From NCBI GenBank assembly GCA_025698865.1, contig JAILWQ010000004.1, positions 186,001-250,000 of the forward strand: a stretch of 64,000 nt of DNA. Reading direction: 5' to 3'. Of this stretch, positions 30,186-38,464 are shown one piece after another (position 1 is the first letter of the stretch; the number at the start of each line of letters is the position of its first letter). A program made the position numbers and the translations under genes. This DNA comes from Erythrobacter sp. (GTDB taxonomy: Bacteria; Pseudomonadota; Alphaproteobacteria; Sphingomonadales; Sphingomonadaceae). The notes below the pieces were generated by a model. It worked only from the letters and a program-made list of their open reading frames with translations, did not search any database and was not told the origin of the DNA.

Positions 30186-31502
30186 TCAGAACCAGAATCG
30201 CACACCGACGACATAATTGGTGACGCTCGGATCCTCTCCGGCGGCCCGCGCAAAATCCGCGCTGTCGCCGATGCGCCATTCTTGCGAAACGCCGACATAG
30301 GGTGCGAATTCGCGCGCGAACTCGTAGCGAAGACGCAGGCCCGCCTCGATCCGATCGAGCCCGGCACCGATGCCCAGCTCGGGAATGTCCTGCGCAGAAA
30401 GCGCGAGTTCGGCTCTGGGCTGGAGGATCAACCGCTGCGTGATGCGCTGGTCGAGTTCGCCCTCGATCCGCGCGGTCACATCGCCCTTGGTGGACACGAA
30501 GGCCGCAGCATCGACCTCGAAACGGTACGGCATGAGACCCTGTATGCCGATAACCGCGTGCGTGCGCTCCGGACCGGTGAGGTCCTGGCGAACACCCGCC
30601 TGGAAATCGAAGAAGGGCGCAATGGCGCGGCTCCAGAGCGCCTGGACCTCGGCGCCTTCTATGGGTTCGCCAAAGCTGCCCTCACCCTCGGACTTGAACC
30701 AGAATTTGTCGATGTCGCCGCCATAATATCCCTGGATGTCCCACAGATATCCATCCTTCCCCTCGCGGGCGCGGTATTCGAGGCGGTCGCCCTGAAACCA
30801 GAAGCGCATTCCTCCGTCGGTCTCGCGGACAAGCTCGCGCCGCGCTTCGTTCATGGCTTCCTCGCCCCAGATGGCGACCGCCGCGCGCGCTGGGCCGCTC
30901 CCGGCTTCTGGAGGAGGCGGCAGCAGCGGGATATCGGCATCCGAGCCCATCTGCATCGCCGAATGGTCCATGCCCTGCATGTCCTGTGAAGGCGTCTGCC
31001 CATGGTTCATCTGGCTGTGATCCATCTGCCCATGGTCCATCGACGACCTGTCTGCGTTCGCCTGCCCCATCTCGCCGTGGTTCATCTGCGAATGATCCAT
31101 CGCACCTTCGGCGGGCTTGCCCTGCGGCATCGAGCCGTGATCCATTCCGTCATGACTTTCGGGCGATGCCTGTGGACGGGCAGCGTCCATCGGCATTGTC
31201 ATGCCAGAATGACCGTCCCGAGCGGTCATCGAACCATGATCCATGGTTGAATGATCCATCTCGGAGCGGTCCATGGCGGCTTCAGGCTGGGCAGCCGGTT
31301 CGCATGCTCCATCTGCAACCGGATGCCCCATTGCGCGATGGCGCTCGGCTTCTTGTTCGCACTTTGTCTTGGCGTCGGCCTGCGCCTCGACACTCTGCTG
31401 CGGTTCCGTCGGCGAATGACCGGCATGCTGCGCCGCCGCCGGGGAGGCGAGAACTGAGCCGGCTGCGACCGATGCGAGCAGGCTGACAATACGAATTTTC
31501 AT
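30186..31502 (-). CDS. copB: CopB, copper resistance outer-membrane protein
   Basis: 438 aa. A signal peptide (ASPAAAQ) is followed by an unusually long Met/His repeat region of about 170 residues (MDHSTMDHGSM, MDHSQMNHGEM, MDHGQMDHSQMNHGQ). The C-terminal beta-barrel domain has the typical EEAMNEARRELVRETDGGMRFWFQGDRLEYR start and YVVGVRFWF end with terminal Phe. It overlaps copA by ATGA. It is thought to store or pass copper at the outer membrane together with CopA. Confidence 0.95.
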   Translation of the reverse strand: MKIRIVSLLASVAAGSVLASPAAAQHAGHSPTEPQQSVEAQADAKTKCEQEAERHRAMGHPVADGACEPAAQPEAAMDRSEMDHSTMDHGSMTARDGHSGMTMPMDAARPQASPESHDGMDHGSMPQGKPAEGAMDHSQMNHGEMGQANADRSSMDHGQMDHSQMNHGQTPSQDMQGMDHSAMQMGSDADIPLLPPPPEAGSGPARAAVAIWGEEAMNEARRELVRETDGGMRFWFQGDRLEYRAREGKDGYLWDIQGYYGGDIDKFWFKSEGEGSFGEPIEGAEVQALWSRAIAPFFDFQAGVRQDLTGPERTHAVIGIQGLMPYRFEVDAAAFVSTKGDVTARIEGELDQRITQRLILQPRAELALSAQDIPELGIGAGLDRIEAGLRLRYEFAREFAPYVGVSQEWRIGDSADFARAAGEDPSVTNYVVGVRFWF

Positions 31503-33307
31503 GCTTCGCTCCCGTCGGGATTGGCGACCGTGACGATCTGAAACATCCCGGCATGCATGTGGTAGAGAAGGTGACAGTGGAAGGCCCAGTCGCCCGGCTC
31601 GTCCGCCGTCAGGTCGAACTGCGCGCTGCCACCCGGCTGCAGGATTACCGTGTGCTTGAGCGGTTGACGATCGGCCGGCGCGCCATTGACCAGCTCGAAG
31701 AAATGACCGTGCAAGTGAATGGGGTGCGCCATCATCGTGTCGTTGACGAGCTTCACGCGCACGCGCTCGTTATAGGCGAAACGGATCGGCTCGTCTGAGA
31801 CGGCGGAGAACTTCTTGCCGTCGAACGACCACATGTAGCGCTCCATATTGCCGGTCAGATGAATTTCCATTCGCCGTGACGGCGTGCGGCCCTCGCGGTG
31901 CGGCGTCAGAGCGCGCAGCTTGCGATAGTCGAGCGTGCGATGCGGCACATCGGCGAGACCGATGCCGGGATCGCCCATACGGTCGACCGGGTTCATCGAG
32001 ACCATGTCGAGACCGGGACCGACCTTCACATCGGGTGGCAGGAGCGAGGTATCGCGCATCTGCATGCCCGACATTCCGGCCATGCCTGCCATCTCGGATT
32101 GGCCGGACGAACCATGGTCCATCCCCGCCATGTCGCCGCCACTTCCATGGTCCATACCCGACATGCCGGCATCGCCAGACGAGCCGTGGTCCATGCCGCT
32201 CATGCCCATGTCGGCCATGGTCAGGAGCGGCGGATCGCGCAGCGGCGGAATGGCGGCGCGCGCGCCGGGTGCGCTCGCGAGTGTGGCAATACCCATGCCC
32301 GAGCGGTCCATCGACTCAGCGACCAGCGTGTAGGCCTGTTGCGCGCCCGGCGTCACGACGACGTCATAGGTCTCGGCCACGCCGATCTGGAACTCGTCGA
32401 CCTCAACCGGCTCGACGTTCTGCCCGTCCGCCTGAACGATGGTCATCGGCAGGCCGGGAATGCGAATATTGAAGAAGGTCATGGCGCCGGCATTGATGAA
32501 GCGCAGCCGCACGCGTTCGCCCGGGCGGAAGAGGTATTCCAGATTGTCGAGCGGGCCATGGCCGTTCAGAAGATAGGTATAAGCCGCGCTCGACACGTCG
32601 AGGATGTCCGTCGGCATCATGCGCATTTTCGCCCACATCCGGCGATCCTCGCCCGAAAGCGGGTAATCGTCGGTCCAGGTGTTCTGGTTGTAGTTGAAGT
32701 AGCCTTCGCCCTTCTTGAGCTTGTCGAAAATCGTGTGGGGCGACATTTCGCTGAATTCGCTCAGCACCACGATATATTCGCGGTCGGCCTGGACCGGATC
32801 GGGTCCGGCGGGGTCGATCACGATCGCGCCGTAATGCCCGGCCTGTTCCTGCAGGCCGCTATGCGAGTGCCACCAGTAGGTACCCGACTGGCGAACCGGA
32901 AATTCGGCGGTGAAGGTCTCTCCCGGTTTGACGCCGGGAAAGCTCACGCCAGGCACTCCATCGAGCTGAAACGGCACGAGCAGACCGTGCCAGTGGATCG
33001 AGGTATCTTCCTCGAGCTGGTTATGGACATTGAGCCGGACGGTCGTGCCTTCCTGCAATCGCAACAGCGGACCGGGGATCGTGCCATTGACGGCGATCGC
33101 GCCGCCGCGCCTGTTGCCGGTCGCGAAGGCCGATCGGGCAACGGTGAGGTCGATATTGGGGCCGGATATCTCGTCCAGCCCCTTGCGGGCGTTACCTGCG
33201 AGGATGTCCGCGCCCCGTGCCCAGGCAGGCATCGCCCCGGCAAGGCCGAGCAGACCCATTCCTCCTGCTCCGGCTCCGAGAAACTTGCGTCGATTGACGG
33301 CGATCAT
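31499..33307 (-). CDS. copA: CopA/PcoA-type multicopper oxidase
   Basis: 602 aa, Tat-exported (NRRKFLGAGAGGMGLLGLAGAMPAWA). All copper-ligand motifs are present: IHWHGLL, WWHSHSGLQ, HPIHLHGHF and HCHLLYHMHAGM. A Met-rich insertion around residues 370-420 (MGMSGMDHGSSGDAGMSGMDHGSGG) is typical of the PcoA/CopA subgroup and binds Cu(I). It oxidises Cu(I) in the periplasm. First gene of the copA-copB-NTF2-PepSY operon, preceded by an ECF-type promoter that overlaps the end of the sigma-factor gene. Confidence 0.96.
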   Translation of the reverse strand: MIAVNRRKFLGAGAGGMGLLGLAGAMPAWARGADILAGNARKGLDEISGPNIDLTVARSAFATGNRRGGAIAVNGTIPGPLLRLQEGTTVRLNVHNQLEEDTSIHWHGLLVPFQLDGVPGVSFPGVKPGETFTAEFPVRQSGTYWWHSHSGLQEQAGHYGAIVIDPAGPDPVQADREYIVVLSEFSEMSPHTIFDKLKKGEGYFNYNQNTWTDDYPLSGEDRRMWAKMRMMPTDILDVSSAAYTYLLNGHGPLDNLEYLFRPGERVRLRFINAGAMTFFNIRIPGLPMTIVQADGQNVEPVEVDEFQIGVAETYDVVVTPGAQQAYTLVAESMDRSGMGIATLASAPGARAAIPPLRDPPLLTMADMGMSGMDHGSSGDAGMSGMDHGSGGDMAGMDHGSSGQSEMAGMAGMSGMQMRDTSLLPPDVKVGPGLDMVSMNPVDRMGDPGIGLADVPHRTLDYRKLRALTPHREGRTPSRRMEIHLTGNMERYMWSFDGKKFSAVSDEPIRFAYNERVRVKLVNDTMMAHPIHLHGHFFELVNGAPADRQPLKHTVILQPGGSAQFDLTADEPGDWAFHCHLLYHMHAGMFQIVTVANPDGSEA

Positions 33308-33339
33308 AAAGGGCTCCTGACTTGGCGTTTACCGTTACT

Positions 33340-33367
33340 TACGCGCGCGCCCAGCCAACCCCTCAAA
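33340..33367 (-). promoter_or_regulatory. ECF-type promoter (copAB operon)
   Basis: Minus strand TTTGAGGGG-N15-CGTA, with CGTA 32 bp before the copA ATG. The -35 element overlaps the sigma-factor stop codon (33363-33365). Same elements and spacing as the sigma operon's own promoter. Confidence 0.75.
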
Positions 33368-33923
33368 GTTTTTCGAAGCGCTCCTTCAGCCTGTTGCGCG
33401 CGCGATATACGCGGGTTTCGATCGCCTTTTCGGTCGTTCCGAGAAGATCGGCCGCCTCGGCCTGGCTACGCCCCTCGATGGTCACGAGCACAAGCGCTTC
33501 GCGCAGCCTTACAGGCATTCGCGCGATCTCGGCCTGAACGAGATTGAGCTCTTCCCTGGAAACGGCCAACGCTTCAGGACCAGGCAAATCGTCGGCGATG
33601 GAATAGAGTTCGTCATCACCCGACAGTCCGAAAAAGCCCGCGACCTTGCGCCTGCGCAAACGGTCCCGGCAGCGGTTGAGGACGACGGTTGTCAGATAGG
33701 GTCCGATCGGCTTGTCCGGATCAAGCCGATGGCGCGTCAGCCACACCGAAGCGAGGCTGTCCTGAACAACGTCCTCGGCCTGAGAAGGAGAGGAAAGCAT
33801 GCGTGTCCCGAGCGCGAGAAGCCGACCAGTTTCATGCTCGACGAGTTGGCTGAAAGCCCGCTTGTTTCCAGCCCTCGCCTGCGAAACAAGGGCCTCATCC
33901 GGATTGTCGCCCGCCCCCGACAT
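33363..33923 (-). CDS. ECF RNA polymerase sigma factor (CnrH-like position)
   Basis: 186 aa. Region 2 reads VVQDSLASVWLTRHRLDPDKPIGPYLTTVVLNRCRDRLRRRKVAG and region 4 reads ALVLVTIEGRSQAEAADLLGTTEKAIETRVYRARNRLKERFEKL, with no extra domain. It is the third gene after a small membrane protein and a CnrX-like sensor, in the order of cnrY-cnrX-cnrH, so it is probably held by the first and released when the sensor binds metal. It likely reads the AGGGR-N15-CGTA promoters in this cassette, including its own. Confidence 0.9.
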   Translation of the reverse strand: MSGAGDNPDEALVSQARAGNKRAFSQLVEHETGRLLALGTRMLSSPSQAEDVVQDSLASVWLTRHRLDPDKPIGPYLTTVVLNRCRDRLRRRKVAGFFGLSGDDELYSIADDLPGPEALAVSREELNLVQAEIARMPVRLREALVLVTIEGRSQAEAADLLGTTEKAIETRVYRARNRLKERFEKL

Positions 33924-33929
33924 GGCGCT

Positions 33930-34364
33930 TCAGTCGCGAGGGTCGCGGGTCAAGGCGTCGGAGACCTTGCGGTCGAACTGGCGTTGCTGCTCGGGTTCGA
34001 GAATTTCGCGCATGTCGAAGACATGGCGCACCGTTGCTTTCTGCAGATCGCCCATGCGTGCATGCACCTCGTCGATCGCGGCCGAGACCTCGGGACCGTA
34101 CTCATGCTCGGTTTCCATCGCCTGGGCGAGCCGGGCATTGGCTGCACGCGCCGATCCTTCGAGCCGTGCCCTTTCGACAGCGAAACGAGCCTCGAGCGCA
34201 TCGAGACGCTGCTCCTGGTCGGCCGTCAGGGTGAGTTCGTCGTGCACGAAATCGTGGAGGCCGGAGCCAGCCTCGTGATTGGCCCAGCGGTCCGCGGCAA
34301 TCGCGCCGAGGCATCCTGCAAGTGCTGCGAGAAGCACCGCGAGAACGATATGCGTCGTCTTCAA
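33930..34364 (-). CDS. CnrX-like periplasmic metal sensor
   Basis: 144 aa from a TTG start 3 bp after the preceding stop. An N-terminal membrane anchor (IVLAVLLAALAGCLGAIAA) is followed by an all-helical periplasmic domain of the Metal_resist/CnrX type. His37, His41, Glu58, His114 and Met118 reproduce the CnrX ligands H42, H46, E63, H119 and M123 with identical spacing (motifs LHDFVHDE and RHVFDMREIL). In CnrX these bind Ni(II)/Co(II). The metal that signals here is open: the downstream genes are copper genes. Confidence 0.88.
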   Translation of the reverse strand: MKTTHIVLAVLLAALAGCLGAIAADRWANHEAGSGLHDFVHDELTLTADQEQRLDALEARFAVERARLEGSARAANARLAQAMETEHEYGPEVSAAIDEVHARMGDLQKATVRHVFDMREILEPEQQRQFDRKVSDALTRDPRD

Positions 34365-34367
34365 ACC

Positions 34368-34664
34368 CTATTGCTCCACATGGAGGAGCGCCGATGGGGA
34401 CAGCTGTTCGCCGAGGATAAGACTCTCGCCAAATGACGCGGAAGACGTGCCATAGCCGCCGGGCCAACCGCTCGTTCCGGCGCCAGCTCCAAGCCCGACG
34501 ACGAACAGACCGACGAACAGAGCCGTCCGGCGGCGTCGGTCGGCGATTTCGCCAAGCTGTCCGGCGCGCTGCCAAACGCCATCCATGAAGTCGGCGGGGA
34601 CCTCGCTGGTGCCGGTGGCGGAAAGGGTTCCGAGCACCGCATCAAGAGAGTGATTGTCACGCAT
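34368..34664 (-). CDS. small single-pass membrane protein, probable anti-sigma factor (CnrY-like position)
   Basis: 98 aa from MRDNHSLDAVLG. A cytoplasmic N-terminal half of about 45 residues (EVPADFMDGVWQRAGQLGEIADRRRR) precedes one membrane helix (TALFVGLFVVGLGAGAG) and a short periplasmic tail. Size, topology and first position in the operon match CnrY, which binds the sigma factor with its cytosolic segment. Sequence identity to CnrY cannot be judged by eye, so the role is inference from layout. The overlapping ORF 34361..34660 is a shadow. Confidence 0.7.
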   Translation of the reverse strand: MRDNHSLDAVLGTLSATGTSEVPADFMDGVWQRAGQLGEIADRRRRTALFVGLFVVGLGAGAGTSGWPGGYGTSSASFGESLILGEQLSPSALLHVEQ

Positions 34665-34696
34665 CCGAAAAACTCCTGTGGGTTGCACGTGTCCTA

Positions 34697-34724
34697 TACG
34701 CGCTCGCCTGCACAATCCCTTAAA
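34697..34724 (-). promoter_or_regulatory. ECF-type promoter (sigma/sensor operon, autoregulatory)
   Basis: Minus strand TTTAAGGGA-N15-CGTA, with CGTA 32 bp before the ATG at 34664. It is divergent from, and a few bases away from, the matching promoter for the methyltransferase gene. Confidence 0.75.
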
Positions 34725-34732
34725 CTTCTTTT

Positions 34733-34760
34733 TTTGAGGGAATGTCCACCACCATACGTA
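34733..34760 (+). promoter_or_regulatory. ECF-type promoter (methyltransferase-DUF411 operon)
   Basis: TTTGAGGGA-N15-CGTA, 37 bp before the ATG at 34798. It lies back to back with the sigma-operon promoter. Confidence 0.7.
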
Positions 34761-34797
34761 ATCGAGACGGGTCTGTCAGAATCGGGTCGAACCCGGG

Positions 34798-35502
34798 ATG
34801 AATGGAAACCAACTCGTGAGCAATATCACCGCACCTGAAGATCACGGCGAATTTACGCCTCTTCTTGGCAAGAGCTTTCTGACGCCGCTTTACGACCGGG
34901 CGATCGGTCTGTTCACCCGCGAACATCTCTGGCGCCAAAGGATTGTCGAAGAGCTGCACCTTGTCCCCGGCGACCGGGTGATCGATGTTGGCAGCGGAAC
35001 CGGCACTCTTCTCAAGGCCTTGATGACGGATTGTCCGGAAGCGGGTCTGATCGGTGTCGAACCCGACCCGGATGCGCTCGCGCTTGCGCGGCGCAAGTTT
35101 GGCGCGGGAGCCGATCTCGTGAAATGGCACAATGGCTTTCTCGAAAGCCTCGAGCTACCCGCAGGGTGGCAGCCGAACAAGATCGTCAGCAGCCTCGTCC
35201 TGCACCAGGTCCCCTTGCGCAAGAAGCAGACAATCCTGGAAACCATCGAAAGCTTGCTCGTGCCAGGCGGAACCGTGTTGATCTCCGATTATATGAAGCA
35301 GGATAGCCCACTCATGCGGAGCCTCTTCCGGGCGACCGTCCAGTCTCTTGACGGCATAAGCGACACGCAGCCCAGCGCCGACGGCGAAGTCGAAAAACTG
35401 TTCGCCGAAATCTTCACCGAGCCATGCCTGCTCCAACGGTTCCCGACGGCAACCGGGACGATCTCGCTATGGCGCGGATACAAGAAAGGAATTGCACAAT
35501 GA
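34798..35502 (+). CDS. class I SAM-dependent methyltransferase
   Basis: 234 aa. Motif I VIDVGSGTGTLLKAL (about residues 61-75), motif II acidic residue in LIGVEPDPDALALA, and motif IV region NKIVSSLVLHQVP. It resembles small-molecule methyltransferases of the UbiE/ArsM-like class but lacks the ArsM cysteines, so no substrate can be assigned. It overlaps the DUF411 gene by ATGA and is preceded by an ECF-type promoter, placing it in the metal regulon. Confidence 0.82.
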   Translation: MNGNQLVSNITAPEDHGEFTPLLGKSFLTPLYDRAIGLFTREHLWRQRIVEELHLVPGDRVIDVGSGTGTLLKALMTDCPEAGLIGVEPDPDALALARRKFGAGADLVKWHNGFLESLELPAGWQPNKIVSSLVLHQVPLRKKQTILETIESLLVPGGTVLISDYMKQDSPLMRSLFRATVQSLDGISDTQPSADGEVEKLFAEIFTEPCLLQRFPTATGTISLWRGYKKGIAQ

Positions 35503-35963
35503 ATTTGAAAAAGCCTTCGCTGCTCCGGCGATCGATTAGCGGCGCGGCCTTGCTCGTGCTGGCAGCCTGTTCGAACGTGGCTCAGGCAGCGACCTATACG
35601 ATGTTCCGGGATCCAGGATGTGGGTGCTGTCTCAACTGGGCAGGCCATGTCGAAGACGGGATGAACACGAAGGTGGCATCGGTCGACAGCAACGACATGG
35701 CGGCGATCAAGACCGCGCGGGGCGTACCCCATGAGTTATGGTCATGCCATACGATGGAGGTCGATGGATACATCATCGAAGGTCACGTGCCTGCAGAAGC
35801 CGTCGCCAAGCTTTTGCGCGAACGGCCCGCCGGCGTTGCCGGCCTCGCGGTTCCGGGAATGCCTCTGGGATCGCCCGGCATGGAGGCCGGAAACCGGATC
35901 CAGCCTTACGACGTCATCGCCTTTGGCCCAACCGGACAGAGCGTCTTCGCGTCCTTTCCGTAA
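35499..35963 (+). CDS. DUF411 metal-binding lipoprotein
   Basis: 154 aa from MNLKKPSLLRRS. Lipobox VLAAC (Cys24), then the DUF411 signature MFRDPGCGCCLNWAGHVE with clustered cysteines, ELWSCHTMEVDGYIIEGHVPAEAV and a C-terminal PGMEAGNRIQPYDVIAF. DUF411 proteins bind copper in the periplasm and are common in cop clusters. Translationally coupled to the methyltransferase (ATGA). The track start at 35424 is within the upstream gene and out of register with a signal peptide. Confidence 0.88.
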   Translation: MNLKKPSLLRRSISGAALLVLAACSNVAQAATYTMFRDPGCGCCLNWAGHVEDGMNTKVASVDSNDMAAIKTARGVPHELWSCHTMEVDGYIIEGHVPAEAVAKLLRERPAGVAGLAVPGMPLGSPGMEAGNRIQPYDVIAFGPTGQSVFASFP

Positions 35964-36057
35964 GGGGGTGAAGCCACTCCATGCGTCGGCATGAAAGGTT
36001 GCAGGCGATGAGGACTAATTGCGGGAAGCGACACAGAAGCCTGTCGAACTTCTCGCC

Positions 36058-36092
36058 GGGTCCGGGCTGGCTGCCCCCACAGTCCCGGACCC
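36058..36092 (+). terminator. hairpin after the DUF411 gene
   Basis: GGGTCCGGG ... CCCGGACCC, a perfect 9-bp stem with a 17-nt loop, 95 bp after the DUF411 stop. There is no strong U-run after it, so termination is possible but unproven. The rest of the 35964-36249 gap contains the permease promoter. Confidence 0.4.
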
Positions 36093-36171
36093 TTCCAATT
36101 TGTATGATTGCAGCACGCACGAAATAGGAGAAATGCGATAGTCAAAAGCTCGGTCAGAAATGCTGGATCTT

Positions 36172-36199
36172 TTTAAGGGGTGAACCTCTGCCCAACGTA
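36172..36199 (+). promoter_or_regulatory. ECF-type promoter (permease operon)
   Basis: TTTAAGGGG-N15-CGTA, with CGTA 50 bp before the TTG start at 36250. Fifth member of the shared motif set. Confidence 0.7.
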
Positions 36200-36249
36200 C
36201 TGCTTGTCGTGATGCTTCTCGGACGGGATGACATAGACAGGGGAAAGAC

Positions 36250-37602
36250 TTGCAGACAGATGGCGACGATCAACATAGCGAGAATGCGGGCTCGATAACG
36301 TTGCTGGGCGGTGTCGCGATGGGGACCGGCGTCATGATTGGCGCCGGTATCTTCGCACTGACCGGCCAGATTGCCGAACTGGCTGGACCGTTATTTCCGC
36401 TTTCTTTCATAGTCGGCGCGCTGGTTACCTCGCTTGCCGCCTACAGCTACATCAAGATGTCGAACCGCTGGCCCTCCTCTGGCGGCATCGCGATGATCCT
36501 TCAGAAGGCTTACGGACCGGGCGTCGTTGCAGCATCGGCATCGCTCCTGATGGCGCTGTCGATGGTCATCAACGAAAGCCTGGTCGCTCGGACCTTCGCG
36601 ACCTATGCCTTGCGGCCCTTTGGGCTCGAAAGCAGCGGCATTCTGGTCTCCGTCGCGGCACTGGCCCTCATCGTTTTCGCCTATTTCGTGAATGCTGCCG
36701 GCAACAAATCGGTCAGCGGGTTTTCGCTCATTATGTCGGCAATCAAGATCGGCGGCATCGCCCTGTTCGCAATTGCGGCGATCTGGGCCACCGGATTTTC
36801 AGGCGGTGCCTTCGCAGAGCCGGTCGCGCTTTCGGGCCTCGACGCGTTGCTCGCTTCGGTCGCTTTCTCGATCCTCGCTTTCAAGGGTTTCACCACCATC
36901 ACCAACAGCGGCGGCGAAATCATCGATCCGCATCGGAATGTCGGCAGAACCATTATCATTTCGATCGCAGTATGCGTGGTCGTCTACCTTCTCGTCGCGG
37001 TGGCGGTCGGCGCCAGCCTCAGCACTTCAGAAATAGCCGAGGCGCGCGATTACTCTCTTGCGGCAGCTGCGCGCCCCGCGCTCGGAGAGCTTGGCTTCTA
37101 TTTCACAGTCGCAATCGCGATCGCAGCCACGACCTCGGGTGTCATCGCCAGTGTTTTCGCCGTTTCGCGAATGCTGACGATGCTGACCGAGATGAAGATG
37201 ATCCCGCATAGCCATTTCGGCATGAGCGGACCGATCCGCAGTCACATGCTGGTCTATACCGTAGTGATTGCCGGCACGCTCGCGGTCCTGTTCGATCTGT
37301 CGCGGATCGCTTCGCTCGGAGCATTTTTCTATCTCGTAATGGACATGCTTGTGCATTGGGGCGTGCTGCGCGGTTTGCGGGAAGAGATCGGTGCGCGTGC
37401 CTGGGTGCTATGGTCGGCACTCGTGGCGGACAGCGTAGTCCTGACAGCTTTTGCCTTCGCCAAGCTCAAAACCGACCCTGCGGTCGTCGCCTATGCGGTC
37501 GCAGGCATTGCCGCCGTTTTCATCGCCGAATGGTTCTATTTGTCCAGGCGTTCGCAAGCGATGGACTCCGCTTCAGAAAGACCGGCGGAAGAGAGGCGGT
37601 GA
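36250..37602 (+). CDS. APC-family amino acid/organocation permease
   Basis: 450 aa, about 12 membrane helices. The first helix has the APC signature GGVAMGTGVMIGAGIFALTGQIAELAG. Later helices include FKGFTTITNSGGEIIDPHRNVGRTI, a region conserved in amino acid permeases. TTG start with GGGGAAAGAC upstream. Transport substrate unknown; control by the metal-linked promoter suggests it imports a metal-buffering amino acid or exports a complex, but that is speculation. Followed 100 bp later by the glutaredoxin-MauE gene in the same direction. Confidence 0.85.
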   Translation: MQTDGDDQHSENAGSITLLGGVAMGTGVMIGAGIFALTGQIAELAGPLFPLSFIVGALVTSLAAYSYIKMSNRWPSSGGIAMILQKAYGPGVVAASASLLMALSMVINESLVARTFATYALRPFGLESSGILVSVAALALIVFAYFVNAAGNKSVSGFSLIMSAIKIGGIALFAIAAIWATGFSGGAFAEPVALSGLDALLASVAFSILAFKGFTTITNSGGEIIDPHRNVGRTIIISIAVCVVVYLLVAVAVGASLSTSEIAEARDYSLAAAARPALGELGFYFTVAIAIAATTSGVIASVFAVSRMLTMLTEMKMIPHSHFGMSGPIRSHMLVYTVVIAGTLAVLFDLSRIASLGAFFYLVMDMLVHWGVLRGLREEIGARAWVLWSALVADSVVLTAFAFAKLKTDPAVVAYAVAGIAAVFIAEWFYLSRRSQAMDSASERPAEERR

Positions 37603-37702
37603 CCCCGTTAGTAGAACACGAGCGCAAAGGCAGCGACCAAAAGCCGACGAGGATCGAGGCGCCAAGTTCGCGGATCAAAAGAAATTCAAGACGGAGCATA
37701 TC

Positions 37703-38464
37703 GTGACGACTAAAACTGCCACCGTTTACCGAATGGTCATGCCGGACCACGTTTGTCCGTATGGATTGAAAACGGTCGATTTGCTCAAACGCGAAGGTTT
37801 CGAGGTGGACGACCACCATTTGAAAACGCGCGAGGAGACCGATGCGTTCAAAGAGCAGCATGGGGTAGAAACCACCCCCCAAACCTTCATCGGCGGGAAG
37901 CGCATCGGAGGTTACGACGATGTCCGTGAGCATGTCGGCAAGAAAAGAACGCAAGCCGGTGATGACGAGACCAGCTACCAGCCCGTCATTGCCATTTTCG
38001 GCGTCGCTTTCCTCCTGGGTCTGGCAATTAGCTGGTACGTTTTCGACACGATTTTCACGGTGGAAGCGGTCGAATGGTTTGTCAGCCTATCGATGGCCTT
38101 GCTCGCGATCCAGAAGTTGCAGGACGTGCGCAGCTTCTCGACCATGTTCCTCAACTACGATCTGCTGGCGCGACGCTGGGTAGGATATGGATTTCTATAT
38201 CCGTTCGGTGAGGGTTTGGCTGGAATATTAATGGTCGCGCACGCGCTTCCGATCGTCTCGGTTCCGGTATCGCTGTTCATAGGGACGGTCGGCGCGGTCA
38301 GCGTGTTCAAGGCGGTCTACATCGACAAGCGCGAGTTGAAATGCGCTTGCGTCGGCGGAAGCAGCAACGTGCCGCTCGGCTTCGTATCGTTGACCGAGAA
38401 CCTGTTCATGATCGGTATGGGTCTTTGGATGGGTGCCAAGGCCCTGGGTTGGGTCTCGCTATGA
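37703..38464 (+). CDS. glutaredoxin-MauE membrane fusion protein
   Basis: 253 aa from a GTG start with GGAG 7 nt upstream. Residues ~8-80 form a glutaredoxin domain (VYRMVMPDHVCPYGLKTVDLLKREGF, TTPQTFIGGKRIGGYDDV) with a CPYG site that keeps only one redox Cys. Residues ~95-250 form four membrane helices of MauE/DoxX type (SMALLAIQKLQDVRSFSTMFLNYDLLARRWVGYGFLYPFGEGLAGI). A Cys pair in the loop (KCACVGGSSNVPLG) may relay thiol electrons. Likely a membrane thiol/disulfide or metal-handling protein; ATGA overlap with the channel gene. Confidence 0.8.
   Translation: MTTKTATVYRMVMPDHVCPYGLKTVDLLKREGFEVDDHHLKTREETDAFKEQHGVETTPQTFIGGKRIGGYDDVREHVGKKRTQAGDDETSYQPVIAIFGVAFLLGLAISWYVFDTIFTVEAVEWFVSLSMALLAIQKLQDVRSFSTMFLNYDLLARRWVGYGFLYPFGEGLAGILMVAHALPIVSVPVSLFIGTVGAVSVFKAVYIDKRELKCACVGGSSNVPLGFVSLTENLFMIGMGLWMGAKALGWVSL

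Noticed and set aside
36122-36141. Two-codon ORF ATG CGA TAG behind AGGAG upstream of the permease gene
   Set aside because: Lies upstream of the candidate promoter of that operon, and no regulatory logic is visible.
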